Below are positions 1 through 9,280 of a stretch of 64,000 nucleotides of DNA, one piece after another (the stretch's first letter is position 1; every line of letters begins with the position of its first letter). The notes beneath the pieces are model-generated. The model ran no database searches, was not told the DNA's origin, and saw only the letters and a list, made by a program, of their open reading frames with translations. A program made the position numbers and the translations under genes. This DNA comes from UBA11606 sp964504305 (lineage in GTDB: Bacteria > Actinomycetota > Acidimicrobiia > Acidimicrobiales > Aldehydirespiratoraceae), in the NCBI GenBank assembly GCA_964504305.1, contig CAZDEB010000004.1:124001-188000 (forward strand), in the 5' to 3' direction.

Positions 1-846
1 GGCTTTGCCATGTCGTCGGTGGTTATCAGTGTGTTGATCATGTGGAACATGTTCAGCGAGGCTTTCGACTTTGTGGCCGCTGAGGAGTTCTCGTGGCAGT
101 CGTTGACCGACATTGGGTGGTTTCCACGCCGGGGTTTGTTCGACCTGTCGACGCTGTTTGTCGGGACCTTGTGGGTAACGGGTATTGCTATTGCTTTGGC
201 CGGTCCGGTGGGTCTTGGTGTGGCGTTCTATTTGTCGGAGTATGCGTCGCCGCGGGTGCGGGGGTTCGTCAAACCACTGATCGAAACCCTAGCCAGCATC
301 CCGTCGGTCGTGCTCGGTTTGTTTGCCATCAGCTTCATAGCTCCGACGATTCTGCAGCCCGTCGATGCCAGCATCGGCATCTTTTCGTTGCTGGCGGCCG
401 GTCTCGGGGTTGGAGTTTTGACGGTGCCGATCGTGGCATCGATTTCCGAAGATGCTCTGCGGTCGGTTCCCCGCGAACTGCGAGAGGCCTCGTTTGGGCT
501 CGGTGCCCGCAAGGCCACCACGGCTCTGAGGGTGGTTTTCCCGGCGGCCCTGTCGGGGATCTCTGCCGCGTTCATCGTGGCGATCTCGAGAGCCATCGGC
601 GAGACGATGGTCGTTTACATCGCCGCAGGCGGCTCGGGCGGCGCGGTATTCGAGGTTGATCCCCGCCAAAGCGGGCAGACCCTCACCGCGGCGATGGCCT
701 CTTTGGGCGCCGGCACCGACAGCGTGGCCGGTGTCGGTATTGCCTTCCAGAGTTTGTATTTCCTCGGTGCGGTTTTGTTCGTGATCACCATGGTGCTCAA
801 CGTGTTGTCCGACGTTGTGGTGCGCAGATTCAGGCAGGTGTACTGA
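1..846 (+). CDS. pstC: Phosphate ABC transporter permease PstC (5' partial)
   Basis: One of the two membrane channel subunits of the high-affinity phosphate importer PstSCAB. The frame is open to base 1 (GGC TTT GCC precede the first ATG at base 10), so the N-terminus and its first membrane helix lie outside the window. Several hydrophobic helices are visible, with the permease coupling loop around REASFGLGARKA, which contacts PstB. It is followed directly by pstA: the stop TGA and the next ATG share one base (TGATG). Family order and neighbours (pstA, pstB, PhoU domain) make the call firm. The PstS binding protein is not in the window and probably lies to the left. Confidence 0.95.
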   Translation, partial: GFAMSSVVISVLIMWNMFSEAFDFVAAEEFSWQSLTDIGWFPRRGLFDLSTLFVGTLWVTGIAIALAGPVGLGVAFYLSEYASPRVRGFVKPLIETLASIPSVVLGLFAISFIAPTILQPVDASIGIFSLLAAGLGVGVLTVPIVASISEDALRSVPRELREASFGLGARKATTALRVVFPAALSGISAAFIVAISRAIGETMVVYIAAGGSGGAVFEVDPRQSGQTLTAAMASLGAGTDSVAGVGIAFQSLYFLGAVLFVITMVLNVLSDVVVRRFRQVY

Positions 847-1763
847 TGCCAGCACCTACACAAATCAGACTCGACCAATTGCGCCGCCGTAAGGGGGCCG
901 ACGTCTTCGGCCAGGTGTTTCTGCTGTTGTTGTTGACGTCGGTGATCGTCGCCTTTGCGATGGTTGGTTCGGTGATCTGGGATGTCCTGGTAGAGGCCTG
1001 GGACCTGATCAGCCACGACATCTGGAACTTCGTTTCCTCCGCGTCGTCCTCCGAGGCGTCCAAAGCGGGCGTTGCTCAGGGAATCCGCGGCACGCTGATG
1101 ATCGCCGGGATCGTGATCTTGACCTTCCCAATCGGTATTGGATCGGCGATCTATCTCGAAGAGTACGCCGACGACACCCGGGCGTCCCGGCTGATTCAAG
1201 TGACCGTGCGCAACCTCGCTGGTGTGCCATCGATTGTTTACGGCCTGCTGGGGTTGGCGGTCTTCGCAAAGTCCTTGGGCGGTCTCACCGGCGGTTCGAG
1301 CGTTATCGCGGCTGGGCTGACCTTGGCCGTCCTCGTTCTTCCGGTTGTGGTGATCACCGCCGCCGAAGCAATCAGAGCGGTGCCGTCGTCATTACGCGAC
1401 GGAGCGTACGGACTCGGCGCGACGCAGTGGGAAGTGGTGAAGACGCAAGTTGTCCCGGCCGCGCTCCCCAGCATCCTGACCGGCACCGTTCTGGCCATCG
1501 CCCGAGCTCTGGGCGAAGCTGCACCGTTGTTGGTCATTGGCGCCGTTGGCTTTTACACCACCGGCAACAACGACTTTGTCGAACAACTCCAAGGGGCGTT
1601 CACCGCCTTGCCCATGAACATCGCCAATTTCGCTCGACTGCCGGCCGATACGTGGCGTGGCCACGCCGCGGCGGCCAGTCTCGTGCTGTTGGCCTTGGTA
1701 TTTATGATCAACCTGGTGGCGATCATCGCCCGTTCCCGCATCTCGAAACGCCTTGGGCGCTGA
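846..1763 (+). CDS. pstA: Phosphate ABC transporter permease PstA
   Basis: Second membrane subunit of the phosphate importer. It has a first helix near residues 20-45, then a typical ABC permease core with the coupling loop LRDGAYGLGATQWEV, which parallels the one in PstC. The length of about 305 residues is normal for PstA. The ATG overlaps the pstC stop by one base, which implies translational coupling. The stop at 1761-1763 lies 16 bases before the chosen pstB ATG. Confidence 0.95.
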   Translation: MPAPTQIRLDQLRRRKGADVFGQVFLLLLLTSVIVAFAMVGSVIWDVLVEAWDLISHDIWNFVSSASSSEASKAGVAQGIRGTLMIAGIVILTFPIGIGSAIYLEEYADDTRASRLIQVTVRNLAGVPSIVYGLLGLAVFAKSLGGLTGGSSVIAAGLTLAVLVLPVVVITAAEAIRAVPSSLRDGAYGLGATQWEVVKTQVVPAALPSILTGTVLAIARALGEAAPLLVIGAVGFYTTGNNDFVEQLQGAFTALPMNIANFARLPADTWRGHAAAASLVLLALVFMINLVAIIARSRISKRLGR

Positions 1764-1779
1764 GGCAGAGAAGACGTCT

Positions 1780-2616
1780 ATGACCGGTCCAAACATTCGT
1801 TCCCTCGCCAGCTCTTCGGAGCCGCTCGACGACACCGCTGACGTGGTGTTCGAAGTCGAGGGACTCAACGTCCTCTACGGCGATCACCGGGCGGTCGGCG
1901 ACGTCGACATCACTATCCGCGAACGGGAGATCACCGCGTTCATTGGTCCTTCGGGCTGTGGCAAATCCACCGTTCTGCGCTGTTTCAACCGAATGAACGA
2001 TCTGATCGATATCGCTCGGGTTGAAGGGTCGGTCAAATACCACGGAATCGACCTGTACGACCCGCAGGTAGACCCGGTGGCGGTTCGTCGGCGGATCGGC
2101 ATGGTGTTTCAAAAGCCCAACCCGTTCCCCAAGTCGATATTTGACAACGTTGCCTACGGCCCTCGCGTGGGCGGACAGCGCAGTGGGCTCGACGAGGTCG
2201 TCGAACGTTCGTTGCGTAGCGCCGGACTGTGGGAAGAGGTGAAGGATCGCCTCGACACTTCGGCGCTCGGAATGTCGGGTGGTCAACAACAACGTCTGTG
2301 CATCGCCCGGGCCATTGCCGTGAACCCCGACGTGTTGTTGATGGACGAACCTTGTTCGGCTCTTGACCCGATCGCCACGGGTCGCATCGAGGAACTCATG
2401 AAGGAGATCCAGAACGAGTACACGATCGTCATCGTGACCCACAACATGCAACAGGCTGCTCGGGTGAGCGACCGCACTGCCTTCTTTACCGCCGAAGTTG
2501 ATGCGCACAGCGGGCAACGGCGAGGCAAACTCGTTGAGTTCAACGAGACTGGCACGATCTTTTCGAACCCTGATGACGAACGAACCGAAGCGTACGTCAC
2601 GGGCCGGTTCGGATGA
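1780..2616 (+). CDS. pstB: Phosphate ABC transporter ATPase PstB
   Basis: ATPase that powers phosphate import. Walker A is GPSGCGKST, the Q-loop lies in MVFQKPNPFP, the signature is MSGGQQQR, Walker B is LLMDEP and the switch histidine is in IVTHNMQQ. The phrase FQKPNPFPKSIFDNVAYGPR is diagnostic of PstB. I chose the ATG at 1780 over an in-frame TTG at 1753, because the latter would overlap pstA and has no ribosome site. The N-terminus is about 20 residues longer than usual and looks unstructured. The gene leads straight into the PhoU-kinase fusion, the expected position for a PhoU protein. Confidence 0.96.
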   Translation: MTGPNIRSLASSSEPLDDTADVVFEVEGLNVLYGDHRAVGDVDITIREREITAFIGPSGCGKSTVLRCFNRMNDLIDIARVEGSVKYHGIDLYDPQVDPVAVRRRIGMVFQKPNPFPKSIFDNVAYGPRVGGQRSGLDEVVERSLRSAGLWEEVKDRLDTSALGMSGGQQQRLCIARAIAVNPDVLLMDEPCSALDPIATGRIEELMKEIQNEYTIVIVTHNMQQAARVSDRTAFFTAEVDAHSGQRRGKLVEFNETGTIFSNPDDERTEAYVTGRFG

Positions 2617-2680
2617 CTTCTGAGGTTCGGAACCGGGCGTTTTGGCTGCGGCTGACGTACCGTCGAGAGGAAAACTGGTC

Positions 2681-4135
2681 ATGGAGAAGAACGTGAACGA
2701 AATTCGATCACAACTCGATGAACGGCTTGGTCTGATCGAGCAGCGCCTGCTCGAGATGGTCGAGTTGGTGGCAACGCGTGTCGGCGAGGTCACCACTGCG
2801 ATGCTCGAGGGCGATGTTGCCTTGGCCGACACTTTGGTCGCGGGTGACGACGATATCGACCTCTTGTCGCTGCAGGTCGAAGAAGGTTGTGTCGATACGT
2901 TGGTGCGCGAGCAGCCCGTCGCGTCGGACCTGAGGTTCGTGGTCGCGTCGATGCACATGAACAGCGATATCGAGCGCAGCGGCGATCTCGTCGTCAACAT
3001 TGCCAAGGCGGTCGGTCGACTTCAGGGCGCCCATCCCGACGATCATGTCCGGGAGTTGGTGGCGCGTATGTCGGCTCTTGCGCAAGAACTGCTTCGCCGG
3101 GCCGCCGAGGCCTTCGAGAACCGCGACGCCCAACTAGCGGAGTCGATCGACGAGCTTGATGACTTGCTCGACGACATGCACTATCGCTATATCCAGTACG
3201 TCATCCAGGATGCTCGCCGTGGGGCGCTCGACCCTCAACAATCGCTACAGCTAGCCCTGGTTGGTCGGTTCTACGAACGCATCGGCGATCACGCCGAGAA
3301 CTTGGGTGAGCGGGTCCGTTACATCGTCGACGGTTGGTTGCCCGAGACCCAAGCCGCCGAGCGGGCCCGGGCTCGGGTTCAACTCGACGAGCCCCACACG
3401 AGCCGAGGACTCGCGGTGATCGACACCATTGCCGAAGAGCGACGAATCGACGCGATCCGGCGCGACTTTGTGGCCAACGTTTCTCACGAGCTCAAGACCC
3501 CGGTCGGGGCTATGAGCCTGTTGGCCGAAACGCTCACCGCAGAGTCCGAGACCGCCGATCGCGAACGTTTGGCTTCGTTGCTTCGGAAAGAAGCCAAACG
3601 CGTCGAGGACATCATCGATGATCTGCTCGAACTCACCCGCCTCGAGGAAGCCGAGAACGAGCTTGAGACCTTGTCGATCGGCGATCTAGTGGCGAGATCG
3701 GTCGAAAAGGTCGCCACTTTGGCCGGTGGTTTGCGAGTCGAGGTGGCCACTGTTGGGTTGCCTTGCGACACCGAAATCCAGGGCGACCGGCGAGCGTTGG
3801 TTCGGGCTATCACCAACCTGATAGACAACGCGGTCCGTTACTCAGAACCCGAGCAACAGGTGACGGTCTCGGTTGAGGCCCGTGCGGAATCGGTCGCAGT
3901 CGCAATCCGCGATCATGGCGTGGGTATTCCGCGGGCCGAGCTCGAACGGGTCTTCGAGCGGTTCTATCGCGTTGATCGGGCCCGGAGTCGAGAGACCGGC
4001 GGCACCGGTCTGGGGCTGGCCATCGTGCGTCACGTCGCCGAGAATCACGGCGGGCGGGTGCTGGTCGAGTCGAAGCCCGGCGATGGGTCCACGTTCTCCA
4101 TCGAATTGCCAAGGGCAGACGCAGAAACGCTGTGA
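2681..4135 (+). CDS. PhoU-histidine kinase fusion, soluble phosphate sensor kinase
   Basis: Residues about 1-225 form a PhoU module of two three-helix repeats, each with the metal-binding pattern of the family (MNSDIERSGDLVVNIAKAV near 93 and RFYERIGDHAENLGERV near 197). Residues about 255-484 form a PhoR/SenX3-type kinase: H-box VSHELKTPVGAM with phospho-acceptor His269, N-box NLIDNAVRYS, G boxes DHGVGIP and GGTGLGLAIV. I see no membrane helix, HAMP or PAS domain; the PhoU part sits where the sensor normally is. The ATG at 2681 has a purine-rich GAGAGGAAA site upstream; an in-frame TTG at 2642 is less likely. The stop overlaps the GTG of the response regulator (GTGA), so the pair is translationally coupled. 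By inference it relays the state of PstB directly to the regulator. Confidence 0.93.
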   Translation: MEKNVNEIRSQLDERLGLIEQRLLEMVELVATRVGEVTTAMLEGDVALADTLVAGDDDIDLLSLQVEEGCVDTLVREQPVASDLRFVVASMHMNSDIERSGDLVVNIAKAVGRLQGAHPDDHVRELVARMSALAQELLRRAAEAFENRDAQLAESIDELDDLLDDMHYRYIQYVIQDARRGALDPQQSLQLALVGRFYERIGDHAENLGERVRYIVDGWLPETQAAERARARVQLDEPHTSRGLAVIDTIAEERRIDAIRRDFVANVSHELKTPVGAMSLLAETLTAESETADRERLASLLRKEAKRVEDIIDDLLELTRLEEAENELETLSIGDLVARSVEKVATLAGGLRVEVATVGLPCDTEIQGDRRALVRAITNLIDNAVRYSEPEQQVTVSVEARAESVAVAIRDHGVGIPRAELERVFERFYRVDRARSRETGGTGLGLAIVRHVAENHGGRVLVESKPGDGSTFSIELPRADAETL

Positions 4136-4824
4136 GCGGCCCGGTTACCGTCCTCGTCGTCGATGACGAACCTTCCTTTCGAGAAGGCCTCCGTCACGCG
4201 CTCAAACAGGAAGGATTTGTGGTGCACCTGGCCGCTGACGGCCGAGAGGCTCTCGAAATGTTTGACGCCCATCGCCCTGATCTGGTGCTGCTTGACGTGA
4301 TGTTGCCCCGATTGTCCGGGCTTGATGTTTGCCGCAAAATCCGAGCCGACCACCAAACACCGATCATCATGGTGTCGGCTCGCAACGAGGAAATCGACGC
4401 AGTCGTCGCCTTGGAGGTCGGTGCCGACGACTATGTTGCGAAGCCGTACCGGGTGCGCGAGTTGGTCGCCCGGATGCGCACCGTCTTGCGTCGTTCCGGG
4501 ACACCCAACGAGACCACCGAGTCGAACCATCTCGTTGTTGGGGCGATCGTGCTCGACAAAGAACGCCACGAGCTCGAGATAGATGCGGTGCCAGTGCAAC
4601 TCCCACTGAAGGAATTCCAGTTGTTGGCCTTGCTGATGGAGAACGCCGGCATTGTTGTGACCCGTCAAACCCTCATCGATCGGGTGTGGGGTTATGACTA
4701 TGTCGGCGACACCAAGACGCTGGATGTGCACATCAAACGGCTTCGGGCCAAGGTCGAGCCCCATCCCGATTCGCCCGAACGCATTGTGACGATCCGCGGG
4801 TTGGGTTACAAGCTCAACGCCTGA
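4132..4824 (+). CDS. OmpR/PhoB-family response regulator (RegX3-like)
   Basis: DNA-binding partner of the upstream kinase. The receiver domain (about 1-120) has the acidic pair DDE, phospho-acceptor Asp55 in LVLLDVMLPR, a conserved Ser/Thr in MVSARN and the Lys in AKPYRVREL. The C-terminal half is an OmpR-type winged helix ending in TIRGLGYKLNA. The GTG start is embedded in the kinase stop codon. By position it should control the phosphate-starvation regulon, as RegX3/PhoP do in actinomycetes; the target genes cannot be read here. Confidence 0.94.
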   Translation: MSGPVTVLVVDDEPSFREGLRHALKQEGFVVHLAADGREALEMFDAHRPDLVLLDVMLPRLSGLDVCRKIRADHQTPIIMVSARNEEIDAVVALEVGADDYVAKPYRVRELVARMRTVLRRSGTPNETTESNHLVVGAIVLDKERHELEIDAVPVQLPLKEFQLLALLMENAGIVVTRQTLIDRVWGYDYVGDTKTLDVHIKRLRAKVEPHPDSPERIVTIRGLGYKLNA

Positions 4825-4860
4825 CCTGCGCTGTCGTCGCTCGTCGCTAAGGTGACCGAG

Positions 4861-7062
4861 ATGTCTGAGTCGCCCCTGCTTGCCGGGCTCAATCCGGCCC
4901 AATACGACGCGGTCCTGCACCGTGGCGGCCCGTTGCTGGTGGTTGCCGGAGCCGGTTCGGGCAAGACCCGCGTCCTGACTCACCGGATCGCCCAGTTGAT
5001 CGACGACGGCTTGTCGCCGTTCGAGATTCTTGCCATCACGTTCACCAACAAAGCCGCGGGCGAGATGAAATCTCGGGTTGGCGGGTTGGTTGGCCCCGTC
5101 GCCGAGAAGATGTGGGTGTCGACTTTTCATTCTGCTTGTGTGCGCATTTTGCGCCGCGATGTCGACCGGCTGGGGTTCCCCGGTCGTTTCTCGATCTACG
5201 ACCAGGCCGACGCGGTGCGTCTCACCGGGTACGTGATCCGCGACCTCAATCTCGACCCCAAACGGTTCCCGCCTCGTTCGGTTCACGGTGCGATCTCGGC
5301 GGCCAAGAACGAAAACATCGGCCCCGAGCTCTACGCCGAGCAAGCCGAACAGATCTTCCAACGCAAGCTGTCCGATGTCTACTTCGAGTATCAGAAACGT
5401 CTGCTCACCGCGGGCGCGATGGATTTCGACGATCTGCTCATGCGCACCTGCGAACTGTTTCGTACCCATCCCGACGTGCTCGACAGTTGGCGTCGGCGCT
5501 TTGGCCACGTACTCGTCGACGAGTACCAAGACACCAACCCGGTGCAAAACGATCTGGTGCTGATGCTGGCCGAGGAGCATCGCCAAGTAACGGTGGTGGG
5601 CGACTCCGACCAGAGCGTCTATTCGTTCCGCGGCGCCGATATCCGCAACATTCTCGATTTCGAAGAGGCGTTCCCCGACGCGAGCGTGATCGTGCTCGAA
5701 CAGAACTACCGATCAAGCCAGTCGATCCTCGATGCGGCCAACGCGGTCATTGCCAAAAACCTCGGGCGCAAACCCAAAGAGCTGTGGACCGATCAAGGGG
5801 CCGGCGAACAGATCACCCGTTATCACGCCGACGACGAGTCCGACGAAGCTCAGTTCGTGGCCAACGAGCTGGCCAAGCTCCACGACCACGAGCACATGCG
5901 ATGGGGCGAGATGGCGGTTTTTTACCGAACCAACTCGATGTCGCGTGTCATCGAAGAGTTCCTCGTACGCGTCGGTATCCCTTACAAAGTGGTGGGCGGC
6001 ACCAGATTCTACGACCGCCGCGAAATCAAGGATGCCATCGGCTATCTGCGAGCCATTGTCAACCCGACCGACGAAGTCAGCGTCAAGCGGGTCATCAACG
6101 TGCCCAAGCGTGGGGTTGGCGATACCTCGATTGGCAAGCTCAACGCGTGGGCGTCGGCTCATGGCGAGTCGTTCGATCAGGCGGTCTTGCGCTTCGACGA
6201 AGCTGGTGTCCGCGGCCAGGCCGCGACCGGCATCGAGAAGTTCTTGGTCATGACCTCCGAGATCCGCAAACTCAACGCCGGGCCCGCCACCATCATCGAA
6301 GAAGCGTTGGAACGCTCCGGCTATCTCGAAGAGCTCCAAACCGAAAGGTCGGTCGAGGCCGAAGGACGCCTCGAAAACCTGTCCGAACTGGTCGGCATGG
6401 CCCGCGAGTACGAGACGGTCGACGAGTTTCTCGAGCAAATCAGTTTGGTGGCCGACACCGACGATCTCGACGATGACGAATCAAGCGTCACCCTCATGAC
6501 CTTGCACGCCGCCAAGGGGCTCGAATACCCGGTGGTGTTCCTGATCGGTATGGAAGACGGGGTGTTCCCTCACATCCGAGCGTTGGGGGAGCCGGCCGAA
6601 CTAGAAGAAGAACGCCGCCTCGCTTATGTGGGTATCACTCGGGCCATGCAACGGCTCTATCTCACTAGTGCGTGGAGCCGGATGATGCACGGAACCACCC
6701 AGTACAACCCGCCGAGTCGGTTCATCGACGAGATCCCGTCGGAGTTGATCGACGAAATCGGCGGCGCGCGCATGTTGCGATCTCGACGCGATCGCTCCGG
6801 TTACGGCGGCGATCGTCAGCGAGTGGCCAGACACCGCGAGTCGATCGTCGATCAGGCTATGGCTGCGGCACAGCGCCCTTCGCCGTCGGGGGCCGAACAG
6901 ATGGGGTTGCGTATCGGCGACGATGTGCGTCACAGCCAGTGGGGCGAGGGCGTCATTGTCGATATCGAGGGCATCGGTGACAAAGCCGAAGCGTCGGTGT
7001 ATTTCGCCTCCGAAGGCGAAAAGCGGTTGTTGCTGAGTTGGGCGCCGCTCGAGAAGATCTAG
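4861..7062 (+). CDS. pcrA: ATP-dependent DNA helicase, PcrA/UvrD family
   Basis: SF1A 3'-5' helicase acting in nucleotide excision repair and removal of protein from DNA. Motifs in order: LNPAQYDAV (Q motif), AGAGSGKTRVLTHRI (Walker A), FTNKAA (Ia), VDEYQDTN (II), VGDSDQSVYSFRGA (III), EQNYRSS (IV), TLHAAKGLEYPVVF (V) and VGITRAMQRLYL (VI). The last 60 residues (IGDDVRHSQWGEGVIVDIEG onward) match the Tudor-like C-terminal domain of PcrA that binds RNA polymerase. The ATG at 4861 follows AAGG at good spacing; a GTG at 4852 is possible. The stop shares a CTAG with the stop of the convergent methyltransferase gene. Confidence 0.95.
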   Translation: MSESPLLAGLNPAQYDAVLHRGGPLLVVAGAGSGKTRVLTHRIAQLIDDGLSPFEILAITFTNKAAGEMKSRVGGLVGPVAEKMWVSTFHSACVRILRRDVDRLGFPGRFSIYDQADAVRLTGYVIRDLNLDPKRFPPRSVHGAISAAKNENIGPELYAEQAEQIFQRKLSDVYFEYQKRLLTAGAMDFDDLLMRTCELFRTHPDVLDSWRRRFGHVLVDEYQDTNPVQNDLVLMLAEEHRQVTVVGDSDQSVYSFRGADIRNILDFEEAFPDASVIVLEQNYRSSQSILDAANAVIAKNLGRKPKELWTDQGAGEQITRYHADDESDEAQFVANELAKLHDHEHMRWGEMAVFYRTNSMSRVIEEFLVRVGIPYKVVGGTRFYDRREIKDAIGYLRAIVNPTDEVSVKRVINVPKRGVGDTSIGKLNAWASAHGESFDQAVLRFDEAGVRGQAATGIEKFLVMTSEIRKLNAGPATIIEEALERSGYLEELQTERSVEAEGRLENLSELVGMAREYETVDEFLEQISLVADTDDLDDDESSVTLMTLHAAKGLEYPVVFLIGMEDGVFPHIRALGEPAELEEERRLAYVGITRAMQRLYLTSAWSRMMHGTTQYNPPSRFIDEIPSELIDEIGGARMLRSRRDRSGYGGDRQRVARHRESIVDQAMAAAQRPSPSGAEQMGLRIGDDVRHSQWGEGVIVDIEGIGDKAEASVYFASEGEKRLLLSWAPLEKI

Positions 7063-7949
7063 CTCTCGGCTTCGTCGTGATGGCGGCGAATCACGTACAC
7101 AAACGTTTCGCCCACAAACGGGGGTGTGGGCCGCAACCGCGCAACTAGCCGTGACCACATCGGCGGTTCGATCGATACTGGTTCGATTTGCGAAACACCG
7201 CTGGGGGCGAAGCCGGTTGCTTGCCAGAACGAACCGCGGAGCCACCGCTTGAATCGTGCAACCAAAGACCCGGTTCGGCGAGCCGCGATGGTGGTGAACG
7301 CCGCGCTTAGGACCAGGCCGTGACGCTCCGCCAGTTCGGCTATGCCGCTGGGAAAGGCGTAGCTCACGTGGTCGACGTTTTCCCACACGATGCCTCGCTG
7401 GCCGGCCCGGACTCGCTGAGGCGCGTAAGGATTGGGGGTGGTGAGGATCAGCTCGCCGCGCCCACTCAACCCTTCTTCGGCCACCGCAAAGAGCATGTCG
7501 AGATTGGCGACGTGTTCGATCAGTTCGCCGGCGGTGATGAGGTCGAACGGACCTCGTTGCGCGAGCGGACCGAGCCCAGCGGAGAGGTCGTGAGCCACGG
7601 CATCGAAGCCGCGGTCGACCATGGCCCGAACGCCTGCCTCGAGGATGTCGACGCCCACACACCGGTCGGCGGCGTCGGCTATCTGACGATGCAGCCAATC
7701 GGGCGACTCCATTCGTGCTTCGTCATGGGCCACACAACCAATGTCGAGCACGTTGCGGCCGCGGGCCCGCTCAACCAGGAATTCGTGGCGACTCCGGATC
7801 GGCGGCCGCCACGCCGATGCCAACCGTCTGGCGCGGTGGGCGACCGCATCAATGTTGTTTGGATCAGAGGCCGCGTCGCTCCAACGGGCAACTCGGGCTG
7901 AAGATTGCGCCGCGGCATCGAACGCCGCGGCACGGTTGTGGCGGGCCAT
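7059..7949 (-). CDS. Class I SAM-dependent methyltransferase
   Basis: The protein has a Rossmann-type methyltransferase core. The SAM-binding motif I is NVLDIGCV near residue 70, an acidic strand follows at CVGVDILEAGV, and FDLITAGELIEHVANLDMLF is a typical motif IV with a UbiE/Coq5-like flavour. LSGRGELILTTPNPYAPQR is a post-motif III segment. The C-terminal 60 residues are basic and may bind a lipid or polymer. The substrate is not evident. It is convergent with pcrA (stops overlap in CTAG) and heads away from the P450 gene upstream, with which it may be co-transcribed (26-base gap). Confidence 0.85.
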   Translation of the reverse strand: MARHNRAAAFDAAAQSSARVARWSDAASDPNNIDAVAHRARRLASAWRPPIRSRHEFLVERARGRNVLDIGCVAHDEARMESPDWLHRQIADAADRCVGVDILEAGVRAMVDRGFDAVAHDLSAGLGPLAQRGPFDLITAGELIEHVANLDMLFAVAEEGLSGRGELILTTPNPYAPQRVRAGQRGIVWENVDHVSYAFPSGIAELAERHGLVLSAAFTTIAARRTGSLVARFKRWLRGSFWQATGFAPSGVSQIEPVSIEPPMWSRLVARLRPTPPFVGETFVYVIRRHHDEAES

Positions 7950-7974
7950 GGTTCACAACCTAGGCCGAACGGTC

Positions 7975-9219
7975 TCAGGCCGGGGTGAACTCGCATTCCA
8001 AGTGTTTGACCCCGTTGATGAAGCTGGAACGAAGCCGATCGGGCTCACTGACGGCGTGAATATCTGGGACTCGCGTCAACAGTTCGCGATACATCTCGGT
8101 GATTTGGCGACGAGCGAGATGGGCGCCGAGACAGAAGTGGGGTCCCGGCCCGCCAAATCCGACGTGCGGGTTGGGGTCGCGGGTGATGTCGAATTGATCG
8201 GGCCGATCGAACACGGTTTCGTCGCGGTTGGCCGAGTTGTAAAACAGCACGATCTTGTCGCCTTCGTCGAAGGTGTGGCCCGCGAGTTCGGTCCCGTCGG
8301 CGGTGACGGTGCGCCTGAAGTGAATGACCGGCGTCGCCATGCGGACGATTTCTTCGACCGCCCCGGCGATGTGGGCGTCGAAATCGGCGGCCAGCAGATC
8401 TCGTTGATCCGGGTTGTTGGTCAGGTAGTGCAGACCCCACGCGATCGCGTTGCGGGTGGTCTCGCTGCCGGCGGCACACAACAGTACGAAGAAGCTTTGG
8501 ATTTCTTCGACGGTCAGCCGGTCGCCGTCGATCTCGGCGTTGACCATTGCTGTTGTGAGATCGGCACGGTCTCGACCTCGACTGCTTTCGGCGATCTCGT
8601 TTATGAGCATGGCCAGAGCAGCGCCGGCCTCGAGGAACGCTTCGAGCGGATTCTTGTCTTCGGGGATGAACTCGGGGTCGCCGTTGCTCAAGATGATGTT
8701 GGTCTGATCAAACACATAGCCGTACTGGCTCTCGGGTATGCCCATCATGTCGCAGATGATCTTGACCGGTAACCAGCCCGCGACGTCGTTGACAAAATCG
8801 CATTGCCCTTTGTCGATGACGCGGTTCACGATTTCGTGGGCACCAGAACGAATATCGTCTTCCATTTTGGACAACATCCGCGGCGTGAAACCAGCCGATA
8901 CCAGACGGCGAAGTCGGGCGTGACGAGGGTCGTCCATGTTGATCATCGAACCGAAGAAGTCGTTGAATTCGGCGGGAAGATCAGGAACGTTGGTGCCTTG
9001 GCCCGAACAAAACAATTCGGGTTTGCGGCTGGCCTCGACTATGTCGGCGTGGCGGGTTATTGCCCAGTAGCCGGGTCCGGGCGGGAGGTATTCGGTTTCG
9101 TACTCCTCGAAGTGGATTGGGGCTTGCTGGCGAAGGGCGGCAAACGCGGCCTCTCGATCGGTCATCGGCAAGGTCCAGAAACCTTCGATATCCGAAAGGT
9201 TGATGTCGGCGAGATCCAT
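7975..9219 (-). CDS. Cytochrome P450, sterol/lipid-type (CYP125/142-like)
   Basis: Soluble heme monooxygenase of 414 residues. The I-helix oxygen-activation motif is AAGSETT near 249-255, the ExxR pair lies in EEIVR near 290, and the heme loop FGGPGPHFCLGAHLAR carries the thiolate Cys363. The N-terminal phrase DIEGFWTLPMTDREAAFAALR and the meander IVLFYNSANRDETVFDRPDQFDITR resemble the actinobacterial CYP125/CYP142 group, which oxidises sterol side chains. The exact substrate cannot be read from sequence. No ferredoxin gene is adjacent. Confidence 0.93.
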   Translation of the reverse strand: MDLADINLSDIEGFWTLPMTDREAAFAALRQQAPIHFEEYETEYLPPGPGYWAITRHADIVEASRKPELFCSGQGTNVPDLPAEFNDFFGSMINMDDPRHARLRRLVSAGFTPRMLSKMEDDIRSGAHEIVNRVIDKGQCDFVNDVAGWLPVKIICDMMGIPESQYGYVFDQTNIILSNGDPEFIPEDKNPLEAFLEAGAALAMLINEIAESSRGRDRADLTTAMVNAEIDGDRLTVEEIQSFFVLLCAAGSETTRNAIAWGLHYLTNNPDQRDLLAADFDAHIAGAVEEIVRMATPVIHFRRTVTADGTELAGHTFDEGDKIVLFYNSANRDETVFDRPDQFDITRDPNPHVGFGGPGPHFCLGAHLARRQITEMYRELLTRVPDIHAVSEPDRLRSSFINGVKHLECEFTPA

Positions 9220-9280
9220 GACCTGACCCTAGATCGTCATGGTTCGGCTGGCGAAAAGAGGTCGGTCAACTGCAAGGGGC

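Noticed and set aside
4045..5586. 513-codon minus-strand frame opposite the response regulator and pcrA
   Set aside because: It spans two well-identified plus-strand genes and shows no motif of its own.
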